64,000 bases of DNA from Afipia carboxidovorans OM5 (GCF_000218565.1 NC_015684.1:2232001-2296000); one strand, 5' to 3'; shown: positions 36,027 to 45,591, counted from the first letter of the stretch. Program-made: numbers and translations. The notes: generated by a model from the letters alone, not told the origin.

Positions 36027-36058
36027 AAAATTCAAAGCCTGACTCCAATATGAATTTT
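36027..36058. promoter_or_regulatory. Inverted repeat in the leader of the copper operon
   Basis: AAAATTCA (36027-36034) and TGAATTTT (36051-36058) are exact inverted repeats 16 bp apart, about 105 bp upstream of the DUF2946 ATG and near a possible minus-strand promoter. It may be an operator or an mRNA hairpin; no regulator gene is nearby. Confidence 0.35.
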
Positions 36059-36106
36059 GTTTCCAAAAAAGATGACAAGCCGATAATCTTGCGCTAGACA
36101 GGTTCG

Positions 36107-36279
36107 ACAGACGGGCAGACGGCAACAAGCCGCTCCTGCTGTGGTCTAAGTCTTGGGAGGAGGCCCGACGCGCACAACGCAGCGTCATCCCCGTCTAAAC
36201 AACGATAGATCTCAATCGCATCGGGGACTCAGGGTCGTGACGTTTAAGCAGCAGGGCATCGGGCCCTGCTCTTTTTTTT
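36107..36279 (+). ncRNA. Candidate intergenic small RNA
   Basis: The 520-bp gap 35923-36442 has no plus-strand gene, yet a strong intrinsic terminator for the plus strand sits at 36250-36279. Upstream, ATGACA (36072-36077) and TAGACA (36095-36100) have a 17-bp spacer and would start RNA near 36107. The ~170-nt transcript contains internal stems GACGC/GCGTC and TCCCCG/CGGGGA before the terminator. It has no good ORF. No known RNA family was recognised; the promoter is weak evidence, the terminator strong. Confidence 0.45.
36250..36279 (+). terminator. Strong rho-independent terminator
   Basis: An 8-bp stem AGCAGGGC/GCCCTGCT (36250-36257 with 36263-36270), 5-base loop, then C and eight T. The oriented T-tract is on the plus strand although both neighbouring genes are on the minus strand. 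Confidence 0.85.
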
Positions 36280-36442
36280 GTCTGCTCGTTTCATAAAGCA
36301 ATCCTGCGCCTGCAGCCCCTCACCCACCTTGCTTTGGATCAAATGCGTCTCGATCGGCATGGCTTGCGGAGCGGCCATGCGTTTGCGACTCGCGAACACA
36401 TCTCGTGCCACGAGCTAATTCCGCGAGGGAACCGTGCGACGA

Positions 36443-36718
36443 TCAGAAGGGAATGCCGACCGCCTTGCTCACGCGGTCGATATTGAGGAAGCCCGCGTAA
36501 TAGGCATAGAGCAGGCAGGCAAAGAGGGCCGACGAGATCAGCGTGGTCCAGATCAGCTTGCGGCCCATCCGGGCCATGATCGGTGCACCGGGATCGGTCC
36601 CCGCCGCCATCCCCTCGCCCTCGTGCTGGCCACGCACGCCGAACGGCAGCACGGTGAACAGCACGAGCCACCAAACAATGAAATAGATCGCGAATGCCGA
36701 CCCGATGGTCTGGACCAT
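36443..36718 (-). CDS. DUF1467 family membrane protein (91 aa)
   Basis: Small inner-membrane protein with two hydrophobic segments (about 5-27 and 55-78) and the family start FAIYFIVWWLVLFTVLPFGV followed by a polar loop RGQHEGEGM. DUF1467 proteins sit next to mce/rnj in many Rhizobiales; function unknown. It abuts mce directly (mce stop at 36719). Confidence 0.85.
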   Translation of the reverse strand: MVQTIGSAFAIYFIVWWLVLFTVLPFGVRGQHEGEGMAAGTDPGAPIMARMGRKLIWTTLISSALFACLLYAYYAGFLNIDRVSKAVGIPF

Positions 36719-37120
36719 CTATGCCTCCTCGATCTCGATCAGCGTTCCCGAAAAGTCCTTCGGGTGGAAAAACAACACCGGCTTGCCGTGAGCGCCGGTG
36801 CGCGGCTCGCCGTCACCCAGCACCCGCGCGCCCTGCGCCGCCAGCGTGTCCCGCGCGGCAATGATATCATCAACCTCAAAGCAAAGGTGATGGATGCCGC
36901 CATCGGGATTCCGTTCAAGGAACCTGGCGATCGGCGAGGCCTCGCCGAGCGGCGCAAGCAGTTCGATCTTGGTGTTGGGCAGGGTCACGAACACGGTGGT
37001 CACGCCATGCGCGGGCAACGGCTCCGGCGCGGAGACGTCCGCACCGGCGGCAACGTAGATCGCCGCCGCCTGCTGCAGATCACGCACGGCAATCGCCACA
37101 TGGTTAAGCCGGCCGAGCAT
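36719..37120 (-). CDS. mce: Methylmalonyl-CoA epimerase
   Basis: VOC-fold metalloenzyme interconverting (R)- and (S)-methylmalonyl-CoA in propionyl-CoA metabolism. 133 aa with metal-ligand stretches LNHVAIAVRDL at the start, GGIHHLCFEVDD in the middle and GTLIEIEEA at the end. The ATG at 37120 gives the standard N-terminus; the frame upstream to 37249 overlaps rnj and is ignored. Confidence 0.93.
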   Translation of the reverse strand: MLGRLNHVAIAVRDLQQAAAIYVAAGADVSAPEPLPAHGVTTVFVTLPNTKIELLAPLGEASPIARFLERNPDGGIHHLCFEVDDIIAARDTLAAQGARVLGDGEPRTGAHGKPVLFFHPKDFSGTLIEIEEA

Positions 37121-37130
37121 CCCTCGCCTT

Positions 37131-38801
37131 TCAGACCTCAAGAACGTGAACGACGCAGACGACCTTCTTACCCCACTGCTCGGCAATCGCCGACCGGACG
37201 GCACGCCGCACCGCCTCGCCGACCGCATCGGGATCGCCCCGCTTGGCACGCGGCAGGTTCTCGAAGGTCGAAACCGCGACGTCGTACACCAGTTCGTCGA
37301 TCAATTCACCGGCGGTGTTGCGTTCCGGAATACCGATCAGGTCGACCTGCGGGTCGTCGGCAAGCTCGCCCTTCTCGGTCAGCGCCAACGCGACAAAGGC
37401 ACTTCCCGCGAAAGCCAAACGGCGACGTGCAACCACGGCGCGAGAATTCTGGTCCTCCAGAATCTTGCCGTCCTTGTAGAGCCGCCCTGCCGGCACCTCT
37501 TCGACAATCGCCGGTTCGCCCGGCCCAAGCCGCACCAGATCGCCGTTCTTGCAGATCATCACCTTGGGCACGCCGCAGGCGCGCGCGAGGTCGGCGTGCT
37601 CGGACAGATGCAGCGCCTCGCCATGCGCCGGAATGAGAAGCTGCGGCCGCACCCATGAGATCAACTCGCGCAGTTCCTCGCGGCGCGGATGGCCGGAGAC
37701 ATGCACGAGATGCGTCCGGTCGGTGATCACTTTGATACCGCGGGTGACGAGATTGTTGATGATGCCGCCGACCGCTCGTTCGTTGCCGGGAATGGTGCGC
37801 GAGGAGAAGATCACGGTGTCGCCCTTGTTGAGCGTCACGTCGGGATGATCGTCGTTCGCAATGCGCGCCAGTGCCGCGCGCGGCTCGCCCTGGCTGCCGG
37901 TGCACAACGCGAGCACCTTGTCCGGCGGGAAATGGCCGTAATAGTCCGCCCCGCGGAACGGCGCGACGCCATCGAGATAGCCGGTCTCGCGCGCGACCTG
38001 CGCCACGCGCTCCATCGCCCGGCCGATCAGCACCACTTCACGCTCGGCCTCGCGGGCGGCCTCCGCCACGGCGCGCAGCCGCGAGACGTTGGAGGCGAAC
38101 GTCGTCACCGCCACGCGGCCCTTCGCGGCCTTGATGATCTCGGTGAGACTGCGAGCGACCTCCCGCTCCGAGGGCGAGCGGCCTTCCCTCACGGCATTGG
38201 TGGAATCGCCGACCAGCGCCAGCACGCCCTCGTCGCCGATCTCGCGCAGCCGCTTTTCATTGGTCGGCTCGCCAATCAGCGGCGTCGGATCGAGCTTCCA
38301 GTCGCCGGTATGCAGCACGACACCTTCGGAGGTGCGGATCGCCAGCGCATGCGATTCCGGGATCGAGTGCTGCACGGCGATGAATTCGACGTTGAACGGC
38401 CCGACATCGATCCGTGCGCCGGATTCGACCACCGTGACAGGAATGTTCGTCGGGGTGCGTTCGGCTGCGCACTTCGCCTCGAACAGCGACGCAGAGAATT
38501 TCGTGGCGTAGATCGGGCATTGCAAGCGCGGCCACAGATCGATGATCGCGCCGAAATGGTCCTCATGAGCGTGGGTCAGGACGAGGCCGACCAGATTCTT
38601 ACGTTCGGATTCCAGAAAGCGAATATCCGGCATCACGATCTCGATGCCGGGCAGATGCTCCTCATTACCGAAGGAGACGCCGAGATCGACCGCGAGCCAC
38701 GAACGCTGCCGGCCCTTGCCGAGGCCGTAGAGCGACAGGTTCATGCCGATCTCGCCGATGCCACCGAGCGGCACAAAACTCAATTCATCAGCACGCGCCA
38801 T
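37131..38801 (-). CDS. rnj: Ribonuclease J
   Basis: Metallo-beta-lactamase/beta-CASP nuclease with 5'-exo- and endonuclease activity in rRNA maturation and mRNA decay. The zinc motif LTHAHEDHFGAI is in the N-terminal part, followed by the beta-CASP domain and a C-terminal domain. 556 aa from the ATG at 38801 (MARADELSFVPLGGIGEIGM). It overlaps the birA stop as TAATG, so it is translationally coupled to birA. Confidence 0.94.
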   Translation of the reverse strand: MARADELSFVPLGGIGEIGMNLSLYGLGKGRQRSWLAVDLGVSFGNEEHLPGIEIVMPDIRFLESERKNLVGLVLTHAHEDHFGAIIDLWPRLQCPIYATKFSASLFEAKCAAERTPTNIPVTVVESGARIDVGPFNVEFIAVQHSIPESHALAIRTSEGVVLHTGDWKLDPTPLIGEPTNEKRLREIGDEGVLALVGDSTNAVREGRSPSEREVARSLTEIIKAAKGRVAVTTFASNVSRLRAVAEAAREAEREVVLIGRAMERVAQVARETGYLDGVAPFRGADYYGHFPPDKVLALCTGSQGEPRAALARIANDDHPDVTLNKGDTVIFSSRTIPGNERAVGGIINNLVTRGIKVITDRTHLVHVSGHPRREELRELISWVRPQLLIPAHGEALHLSEHADLARACGVPKVMICKNGDLVRLGPGEPAIVEEVPAGRLYKDGKILEDQNSRAVVARRRLAFAGSAFVALALTEKGELADDPQVDLIGIPERNTAGELIDELVYDVAVSTFENLPRAKRGDPDAVGEAVRRAVRSAIAEQWGKKVVCVVHVLEV

Positions 38802-39580
38802 TACGCTGCCCCCGCGGACGCCGCCGCACCGAAATAAACATCGCCCGCGGCGATCCGTGTCTGCTGCCCGTCGCGCGACAGCACCAGATGGCCGCCCTCG
38901 TCGATGGTCTCGAAATAACCTTCCACCAGCCGCTCGCCCTGCCGCACCTTGAGCGGCGCGCCGAGTCCGGCGGCGCGTGTCAGCCACTGCGCGCGGATTG
39001 CCGCAAAGCCACGGCCGTGATCCCACAGCGCGAACCATTCGGCCCAGGCATCGGAGAGCGCCGCGAACAGCGCCGGCGCATCCGCGGTGATGCCAAGCGC
39101 GGCCAGCGACGTCGCCGGATAAGGCGTATCGTCCGGTGCGACCACGATGTTGACGCCCATCCCGACTACGGCCGCAAGGCCGTCGGGGCTCTGCTCAGCC
39201 TCGATCAGGATGCCAGCGAGCTTCGCTTCACCCGCAAGCACATCGTTCGGCCACTTCAGTTGGAAGGATGCCGCCTCTCCGCAGACGCGCCGCAGCGCAG
39301 TCTCGAGCGCAAGCCCGGCCGCAAAACCAAGCGTGGCTGCGTGGGCCTGATCCGTCTCGATTGTCTCGATGACGCTGCAAGCCAGATTGCCCGGCGGCGA
39401 GATCCATGCCCGCTGCCGCCGCCCATGCCCCGCCGTCTGATGCGCGGTCGCAAGCCAGAGCGGCCCGCGCTCGCCGTCCCGCACGCGCGCGCGCGCCTCG
39501 GCATTGGTCGAGCCTGCGCTCTCGAAGCTGGCAAGGCGGTATTGTGCTGATCGTGCCCGGGGTCCGAGCGCGAAGACCAT
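38801..39580 (-). CDS. birA: Biotin--[acetyl-CoA-carboxylase] ligase
   Basis: Attaches biotin to the carboxyl-carrier protein. It has the catalytic segment AGHGRRQRAWISPPGN and LKWPNDVLAGEAKLAGILIE, and a small C-terminal SH3-like domain. 259 aa, no N-terminal helix-turn-helix, so it is a monofunctional class I ligase that cannot act as a bio operon repressor. The start overlaps the nuoN stop (TGATG). Confidence 0.94.
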   Translation of the reverse strand: MVFALGPRARSAQYRLASFESAGSTNAEARARVRDGERGPLWLATAHQTAGHGRRQRAWISPPGNLACSVIETIETDQAHAATLGFAAGLALETALRRVCGEAASFQLKWPNDVLAGEAKLAGILIEAEQSPDGLAAVVGMGVNIVVAPDDTPYPATSLAALGITADAPALFAALSDAWAEWFALWDHGRGFAAIRAQWLTRAAGLGAPLKVRQGERLVEGYFETIDEGGHLVLSRDGQQTRIAAGDVYFGAAASAGAA

Positions 39581-41013
39581 CAGAACAGCGACTTCGCAGC
39601 CGCCGTGGCCGCGCTGACAAGCGGACCCGGATAAGCGAAGTACAGAAGGTTGAAGACACCCGCGACCGTCAGCACCGTACGGAGCTCGCCGGCCATCGGA
39701 TCGACTGCGCCGCGCGAGTCGTCGAAGTACATCGTCTTGATGATGGCGAGATAGTAGAAGGCGCCCACCACGCTCGTCAGCACGCCGATCACCGCGAGCG
39801 GATAGAGCCCGGCCTGAATGGCCGCGAGGAAAACGTAGAACTTCGCGAAGAAGCCTGCGAGCGGCGGAATGCCCGCGAGCGAGAACAACAGCATCGCGAA
39901 CATGAAGGCGAGATACGGATTGGTCCGCGACAGGCCGGCAAAATCGCTGATCTGCTCGAACGACTGGCCGTTACGCTTCAGCGACAGAATGAACGCGAAG
40001 CTGCCGAAGGTCATCACCACATAGATCGCAAGATAGATGAGAACACCCTGCGCGCCCTGCGCCGTGCCGGCGGCAAGGCCCACCAATGCGAAACCCATGT
40101 GGCCGATCGAGGAATAGGCCATCAGGCGCTTGATGTTCTTCTGGCCGATCGCAGCAAAAGAGCCGAGCCCCATCGAGGCGATCGAAACGAAGGTGATGAT
40201 CTGCTGCCAGTCGTGCGTGACGTTCGGGAACGCGGTGAGCAACACGCGCACCAGCATCGCGAGAGCGGCGACCTTCGGGGCGGACGCAAAGAAGGCCGTG
40301 ACCGGCGTCGGCGCGCCTTCGTAAACGTCGGGCGTCCACATATGGAACGGCACGACCGAAATCTTGAAGCAGAGCCCGACCAGCAGGAACACGATGCCGA
40401 ACATCACGCCGATGCTGCCGGTCTTCGCCACGGCGGCAATGCCGGCGAAGTCTACGGTGCCGGTGAAGCCATAGATCAGCGAGGCGCCGTACAGCATCAT
40501 GCCCGAGGACAGCGCGCCGAGAACGAAATACTTCAGGCCTGCTTCCGTCGACTTCAGATTATCACGATGGCTTGCGGCGACGACGTAGAGCGGAAGGCTC
40601 ATCAGTTCATAGCCGAGATAGAGCGAAATCAGATCCGCTGCCGAGATCAGCACCATCATGCCGACGCTCGAGAGCAGAACGAGGATCGAATATTCGAAAA
40701 TCCGTGCCTGATTGGTGAGGAAGCCACGTGAAATGATCAGCGTCGCAGCCGAGGCGATCAGCATCACCGTCTTGAGAAAACGTGCGTAATCGTCGACGAC
40801 GAAGCTGCCGCCGAAGGTGACAAGCTTGCCGGCCGGCAGGCACCATTCGAGCACGATCGTCACAGCAAGAAGGACGACCGCAAGCCCCGTGACGATGGTG
40901 ACCGAACGCTCACCGCGAAACGCGCCGAGCATGAGAAGCGCCATCGCGCCAACCGCGAGCACGATCTCGGGCAGAACCGGAAGCAGCGAATAATCTGCGA
41001 GGTTGAAGTTCAT
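39580..41013 (-). CDS. nuoN: NADH-quinone oxidoreductase subunit N
   Basis: Antiporter-like proton-pumping subunit of complex I, 477 aa and about 14 membrane helices. The conserved Lys-containing helix region FKISVVPFHMWTPDVYEGAP and the MAYSSIGHMGFAL helix are present. Last nuo gene of the run, followed by coupled birA. Confidence 0.96.
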   Translation of the reverse strand: MNFNLADYSLLPVLPEIVLAVGAMALLMLGAFRGERSVTIVTGLAVVLLAVTIVLEWCLPAGKLVTFGGSFVVDDYARFLKTVMLIASAATLIISRGFLTNQARIFEYSILVLLSSVGMMVLISAADLISLYLGYELMSLPLYVVAASHRDNLKSTEAGLKYFVLGALSSGMMLYGASLIYGFTGTVDFAGIAAVAKTGSIGVMFGIVFLLVGLCFKISVVPFHMWTPDVYEGAPTPVTAFFASAPKVAALAMLVRVLLTAFPNVTHDWQQIITFVSIASMGLGSFAAIGQKNIKRLMAYSSIGHMGFALVGLAAGTAQGAQGVLIYLAIYVVMTFGSFAFILSLKRNGQSFEQISDFAGLSRTNPYLAFMFAMLLFSLAGIPPLAGFFAKFYVFLAAIQAGLYPLAVIGVLTSVVGAFYYLAIIKTMYFDDSRGAVDPMAGELRTVLTVAGVFNLLYFAYPGPLVSAATAAAKSLF

Positions 41014-41028
41014 TCCTGCGCCCTGCTC

Positions 41029-42534
41029 TTAAGGTAATGCCGCGGCTTTAACGGCACTGATCGCCGCACCGTAATTCTCGACGAGTTGGTGAACCGACGC
41101 CGCCGACAGATCCAGCACCGGCTTCGGATAGACGCCAAACAGAATGGTGAGGATGATGAGCGGCACGAACAGCGTGATCTCGCGCCCCGTCATGTCCTTG
41201 ATGCTGGCAAGCGACGGCTTGGTCAGCTCGCCGAACACGATCTTGCGGTAGAGCCACAGCGCGTAGCCCGCCGACAGAATGACGCCGATGGTGGCAAGGA
41301 AGGCGGTCGCGACCGAGACCTTGAAGGTGCCGAGCAGCGTCATGAACTCGCCGACGAAGCCCGAGGTGCCCGGCAGGCCGACGTTCGCCATGGTGAACAG
41401 AAGGAACGTGAAGGCATACAGCGGCATGCGATTGACGAGGCCGCCATAGGCCGCGATCTCGCGGGTATGCATGCGGTCGTAGATGACGCCGACGCAAAGG
41501 AACAGCGCGCCCGAGACGATGCCGTGCGAGATCATCTGGAACACACCGCCGGCGACTCCCTGCATAGTGCCCGCGAAGATGCCCATGGTGACGAAGCCCA
41601 TATGCGCCACTGACGAGTACGCAATCAGCTTCTTCATGTCCTCCTGCATCAGCGCGACCAGCGAGGTGTAGATGATCGCGATCACCGACAACGTCCAGAC
41701 GAGCGGCGCAAAGTCATGCGAGGCCAGCGGGAACATCGGCAGCGAGAAGCGCAGGAAGCCGTAGCCGCCCATCTTCAGCAGGATCGCGGCCAGGATCACC
41801 GAGCCAGCAGTCGGTGCCTCGACGTGCGCATCCGGCAGCCAGGTGTGGACCGGCCACATTGGCATCTTCACCGCAAAGGACGCGAAGAACGCGAGCCACG
41901 CCCAGATCTGCAGATTGTGCGGCAGCTTGGTCGTCATCAGCGTCGGGATGTCGGTGGTGCCCGCCTGCGCATAGAGCGCCATGATGGCGAGCAGCATCAG
42001 CACCGAACCGAGCAGCGTGTAGAGGAAAAACTTGAAGCTCGCATAGACGCGACGCGGACCGCCCCACACACCGATGATGAGGAACATCGGGATCAGGCCG
42101 CCTTCGAAGAACAGGTAGAACAGCACGAGATCAAGCGCCGAGAAGGTGCCGACCATCAGCGTTTCCAGAACAAGGAACGCCATCATGTATTCGCGCACGC
42201 GGACCTGGATCGATTTCCAGCTCGCCAGAATGGCGAACGGCATCAGCGCAGTGGTGAGGATGACGAACGGCAGCGAAATGCCGTCAACGCCCATGTGATA
42301 GTTCATCGCCGCGCCGAGCCACTGCGCGTGTTCCTCGAACTGGAAGCCCGGCTGCGAGGCATCGAAGCGCAGCAGCGGCACCAGCGAGATCGCGAAGTTG
42401 ATCAGCGTCGTCCACAACGCGATCCAGCGCGCGTTGCGCTTCCCCGCTTCGTCGTCGCCGCGCACCAGATAGACGAGCAGCGCGCCGACCGCCGGCAGGA
42501 AGGTGATGACGGAAAGAACAGGCCAGGTGGTCAT
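41029..42534 (-). CDS. nuoM: NADH-quinone oxidoreductase subunit M
   Basis: Antiporter-like complex I subunit (501 aa, about 14 helices). Key segments: FFASFAVKMPMWPVHTWLPD with the conserved Lys and HTWLPDAH, and KKLIAYSSVAHMGFVTMG. The start overlaps the nuoL stop as TAATG. Confidence 0.96.
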   Translation of the reverse strand: MTTWPVLSVITFLPAVGALLVYLVRGDDEAGKRNARWIALWTTLINFAISLVPLLRFDASQPGFQFEEHAQWLGAAMNYHMGVDGISLPFVILTTALMPFAILASWKSIQVRVREYMMAFLVLETLMVGTFSALDLVLFYLFFEGGLIPMFLIIGVWGGPRRVYASFKFFLYTLLGSVLMLLAIMALYAQAGTTDIPTLMTTKLPHNLQIWAWLAFFASFAVKMPMWPVHTWLPDAHVEAPTAGSVILAAILLKMGGYGFLRFSLPMFPLASHDFAPLVWTLSVIAIIYTSLVALMQEDMKKLIAYSSVAHMGFVTMGIFAGTMQGVAGGVFQMISHGIVSGALFLCVGVIYDRMHTREIAAYGGLVNRMPLYAFTFLLFTMANVGLPGTSGFVGEFMTLLGTFKVSVATAFLATIGVILSAGYALWLYRKIVFGELTKPSLASIKDMTGREITLFVPLIILTILFGVYPKPVLDLSAASVHQLVENYGAAISAVKAAALP

Positions 42535-44633
42535 TATTGCTGGCCCCCGACGCCGAACATGAACCAGGTGACGAGCCCTGCGGCGCCGACCAGCATCGCG
42601 AAGGCATAGTGATAAAGGTATCCGCTCTGCAGCCGGACCGCGCCGCGCGTGATGTCAAGCACGCGCTTGGAGACACCGTCAGGCCCGAGCCCGTCGATCA
42701 GCATGCCGTCGCCCTTCTTCCAGAGCGTGTAGCCGAGCCACTTTGCGGGCCGCACGAAAATGATGTCGTACAATTCGTCGAAGTACCACTTGTTGAGCAG
42801 GAACTTGTAGAGCAGCGGCTGCTGGTGGGCGAGCTCGACCGGCAGATATGGCTTGGCGATGTAGAACAGGTACGCCATCGCGAGACCGCCGAACATCATC
42901 ACCGTCGGCAACAGCGCGATCCAGTGCGGGATGTGGTGCATCTCTTCCATCACATGGCCGTCGACCTTCAACGCGCCCTGGAAGAATTCCGCGATGCCGT
43001 GGCCCGCGAACAATTCCTTGAAGGGGAAGCCGGCGGCAAACGAGCCGACCGCAAGCACCGCGAGCGGGATCAGCATCACCAGCGGGCTTTCATGCGCCGC
43101 TTCATAATGATGCTCATCATGCGGCTTGCCGTGGAAGGTCATGAAAATGAGACGCCATGAGTAGAATGACGTCAGACCTGCAGCGAACACGGTGCAGAGG
43201 AAGCCGTAGAACGCGAACGGGTTGCTGTTCGCGGCAAAGGCGGCCTCGATGATCGCGTCCTTCGAGAAGTAGCCGGCGGTGAGCGGAAAGCCGGTCAGCG
43301 CCAGCGTGCCGATCACCATCGTCGCGTAGGTGACGGGAATCTTGCGCCACAGCCCGCCCATCGCGCGCATGTCCTGCTCGTGATGCATCGCGAGGATGAC
43401 CGAGCCCGAGCCCAGGAACAGCAGCGCCTTGAAGAAGGCGTGCGTGAACAGATGGAAGATGCCGACCGAATAAGCCCCCGCCCCCATCGCCACGAACATG
43501 TAGCCGAGCTGCGAACAGGTCGAGTAAGCGATCACGCGCTTGATGTCGTTCTGCACGAGGCCGACGGTCGCCGCGAACAGCGCCGTGGTCGCGCCGATCA
43601 GCATCACGAACGCCTTGGCGTCGGGTGCGAGTTCGAACAACGGCGACAGCCGCGCCACCATGAATACGCCTGCCGTCACCATGGTCGCGGCGTGGATCAG
43701 CGCGGAGACCGGCGTCGGGCCTTCCATCGCGTCCGGCAACCAGGTGTGCAGCAGGAACTGCGCGGACTTGCCCATCGCGCCCATGAACAGCAGGAGGCAG
43801 GTCAGCGTCAGCGCATCAACGTTCCAGCCGAACAGGTTGATCGTCTTGCCGACGAGGCTCGGCGCAGCGGCGAAGATCGTCTCGAAATCGGTCGAGTTGA
43901 CCAGCGCGAAGATCGCGAAGATGCCGAGCGCGAAGCCGAAGTCGCCAACGCGGTTGACGACGAACGCCTTGATCGCGGCCGCGTTGGCGGATGGCTTCTG
44001 GTACCAGAAGCCGATCAGGAGATAACTCGCGAGACCGACGCCTTCCCAGCCGAAGAAGAGCTGTACGAGATTGTCGGAGGTCACCAGCATCAGCATCGCG
44101 AAGGTGAACAGCGACAGATACGCCATGAAGCGCGGGCGATGCGGGTCCTCGTGCATGTAGCCGATGGAATAGAGATGCACGAGCGAGGACACCGTCGTCA
44201 CCACGACCAGCATCACTGCCGTCAGCGTATCGACACGCAGCGCCCAGGCGATCTTGAGGTCGCCGGAGTTGATCCAGCTCGCGAGCACCACCCGCAGGTC
44301 GTGATGCATCAGCGCGACATCGACGAACATCACCCATGACAGCGCCGCCGACGTGAGCAACAGCGCGGTGGTGATAACTTCGGCAAGGCGCGAGCCTGCC
44401 GCAGGCGGCTCGACCGGGCCGTGATCGTCATGGCCATCGCCCGGCTCGTGGTGGGTCTCGTGGATCACCGCCGCATCGCCGCCGATTGGCGCGGAAACGG
44501 CATGCCCATGCGCATCGCCGTGGGCATGCTCCATCTCGTCGCCGCCGGGGTGACGGCCGCGCGCACCGATGAGCGTGATGAGGCCCGCGATCAGCGCACC
44601 GATCAGAGGCAGGAAAACAATCGCCTGAATCAT
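42534..44633 (-). CDS. nuoL: NADH-quinone oxidoreductase subunit L with His-rich insertion
   Basis: Distal antiporter-like subunit of complex I with the long lateral helix, 699 aa. Conserved: QLFFGWEGVGLASYLLIGFW, KSAQFLLHTWLPDAMEGPTP and KRVIAYSTCSQLGYMFVAMG. Unusual is an insertion between the first and second membrane helices (about residues 25-80) with ten His (28, 36, 38, 42, 44, 58, 61, 62, 68, 71) and many Asp/Glu; E. coli NuoL has only a short loop there. Spacing to nuoK is 7 bp. Confidence 0.96.
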   Translation of the reverse strand: MIQAIVFLPLIGALIAGLITLIGARGRHPGGDEMEHAHGDAHGHAVSAPIGGDAAVIHETHHEPGDGHDDHGPVEPPAAGSRLAEVITTALLLTSAALSWVMFVDVALMHHDLRVVLASWINSGDLKIAWALRVDTLTAVMLVVVTTVSSLVHLYSIGYMHEDPHRPRFMAYLSLFTFAMLMLVTSDNLVQLFFGWEGVGLASYLLIGFWYQKPSANAAAIKAFVVNRVGDFGFALGIFAIFALVNSTDFETIFAAAPSLVGKTINLFGWNVDALTLTCLLLFMGAMGKSAQFLLHTWLPDAMEGPTPVSALIHAATMVTAGVFMVARLSPLFELAPDAKAFVMLIGATTALFAATVGLVQNDIKRVIAYSTCSQLGYMFVAMGAGAYSVGIFHLFTHAFFKALLFLGSGSVILAMHHEQDMRAMGGLWRKIPVTYATMVIGTLALTGFPLTAGYFSKDAIIEAAFAANSNPFAFYGFLCTVFAAGLTSFYSWRLIFMTFHGKPHDEHHYEAAHESPLVMLIPLAVLAVGSFAAGFPFKELFAGHGIAEFFQGALKVDGHVMEEMHHIPHWIALLPTVMMFGGLAMAYLFYIAKPYLPVELAHQQPLLYKFLLNKWYFDELYDIIFVRPAKWLGYTLWKKGDGMLIDGLGPDGVSKRVLDITRGAVRLQSGYLYHYAFAMLVGAAGLVTWFMFGVGGQQ

Positions 44634-44640
44634 AACCCTA

Positions 44641-44949
44641 TCAGCCCTTCATCAGGTTGATGTCTTCGACTGCGATGGAGCCGCGGTTGCGGAAGTAGAC
44701 GACCAGGATCGCAAGCCCGATCGCGGCCTCAGCCGCCGCCACCGTCAGAACGAGCAGCGCGAACACCTGGCCGACGATGTCGTTGAGGAAGCTCGAGAAC
44801 GATACGAGATTGATGTTGACCGACAGCAGGATGAGTTCGACCGACATCAGGATGATGATGACGTTCTTGCGGTTGAGGAAGATGCCGAGCATCCCGACCG
44901 TGAACAGGATCGCGGCGACCGCGAGATAATGTCCGAGACCGATCGTCAT
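44641..44949 (-). CDS. nuoK: NADH-quinone oxidoreductase subunit K
   Basis: Small membrane subunit (102 aa, three helices) with the conserved Glu-containing helices (MSVELILLSVNINLV and VAAAEAAIGLAILVVYF) of the proton channel near subunit J. The ATG at 44949 overlaps nuoJ by 4 bp. Confidence 0.96.
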   Translation of the reverse strand: MTIGLGHYLAVAAILFTVGMLGIFLNRKNVIIILMSVELILLSVNINLVSFSSFLNDIVGQVFALLVLTVAAAEAAIGLAILVVYFRNRGSIAVEDINLMKG

Positions 44950-45584
44950 TTCACCCACTCCCCGGCATCGGCGTCCTGCAGCCCCTGCCCCGGCGCGACC
45001 TTGCGCATTGCGATCGCGGTTGCCTTGCCGCGCGCATTCTGGACGCTGATGTTCTGCCGTTTGACGTTCGGCTTGTGACGCAGCGTCAGCACGATCGCGC
45101 CGATCATCGCCACCAGCAGCACGAGGCCCGCCAACTGGAAGTAATGGATGTAGCGCGTGTACAGCACGAGGCCGATCGCCTCGGTGTTGGTCACGGTGGT
45201 CGGGATCGGCGCCGTGATCGAATGCGCGACATCCGGGCTCAGTACCCAGCCGCCGACGACAAGCAGAAGTTCGACGAGGAAGATCGCGCCCACCAAAAGC
45301 CCCACCGGCAGGTATTCGATGAAGCCCTGGCGGAGCGCTGCAAAGTCGACATCGAGCATCATGATGACGAACAGGAACAGCACCGCGACCGCGCCGACAT
45401 AGACGACGATCAGGATCATCGCGAGGAATTCGGCGTTGAGCAGCACGAACAGCCCCGCCGCATTGACGAAGGTGAGGATCAGGAACAGCACCGAGTGCAC
45501 AGGGTTGCGTGCGGTGACGACCATCACGGCCGAAGCGACGCAGACGCCGGCAAACAGATAAAAGAACAGCGCGGGAAGGATCAT
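44946..45584 (-). CDS. nuoJ: NADH-quinone oxidoreductase subunit J
   Basis: Membrane subunit of 212 aa with five helices, including the conserved NAEFLAMILIVVYVGAVAVL (pi-bulge helix region). The ATG at 45584 (MILPALFFYLFAG) gives the usual N-terminus; the longer open frame to 45737 overlaps nuoI. The C-terminus ends in a cytoplasmic basic segment. Confidence 0.95.
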   Translation of the reverse strand: MILPALFFYLFAGVCVASAVMVVTARNPVHSVLFLILTFVNAAGLFVLLNAEFLAMILIVVYVGAVAVLFLFVIMMLDVDFAALRQGFIEYLPVGLLVGAIFLVELLLVVGGWVLSPDVAHSITAPIPTTVTNTEAIGLVLYTRYIHYFQLAGLVLLVAMIGAIVLTLRHKPNVKRQNISVQNARGKATAIAMRKVAPGQGLQDADAGEWVK

Positions 45585-45591
45585 GAGGGGG

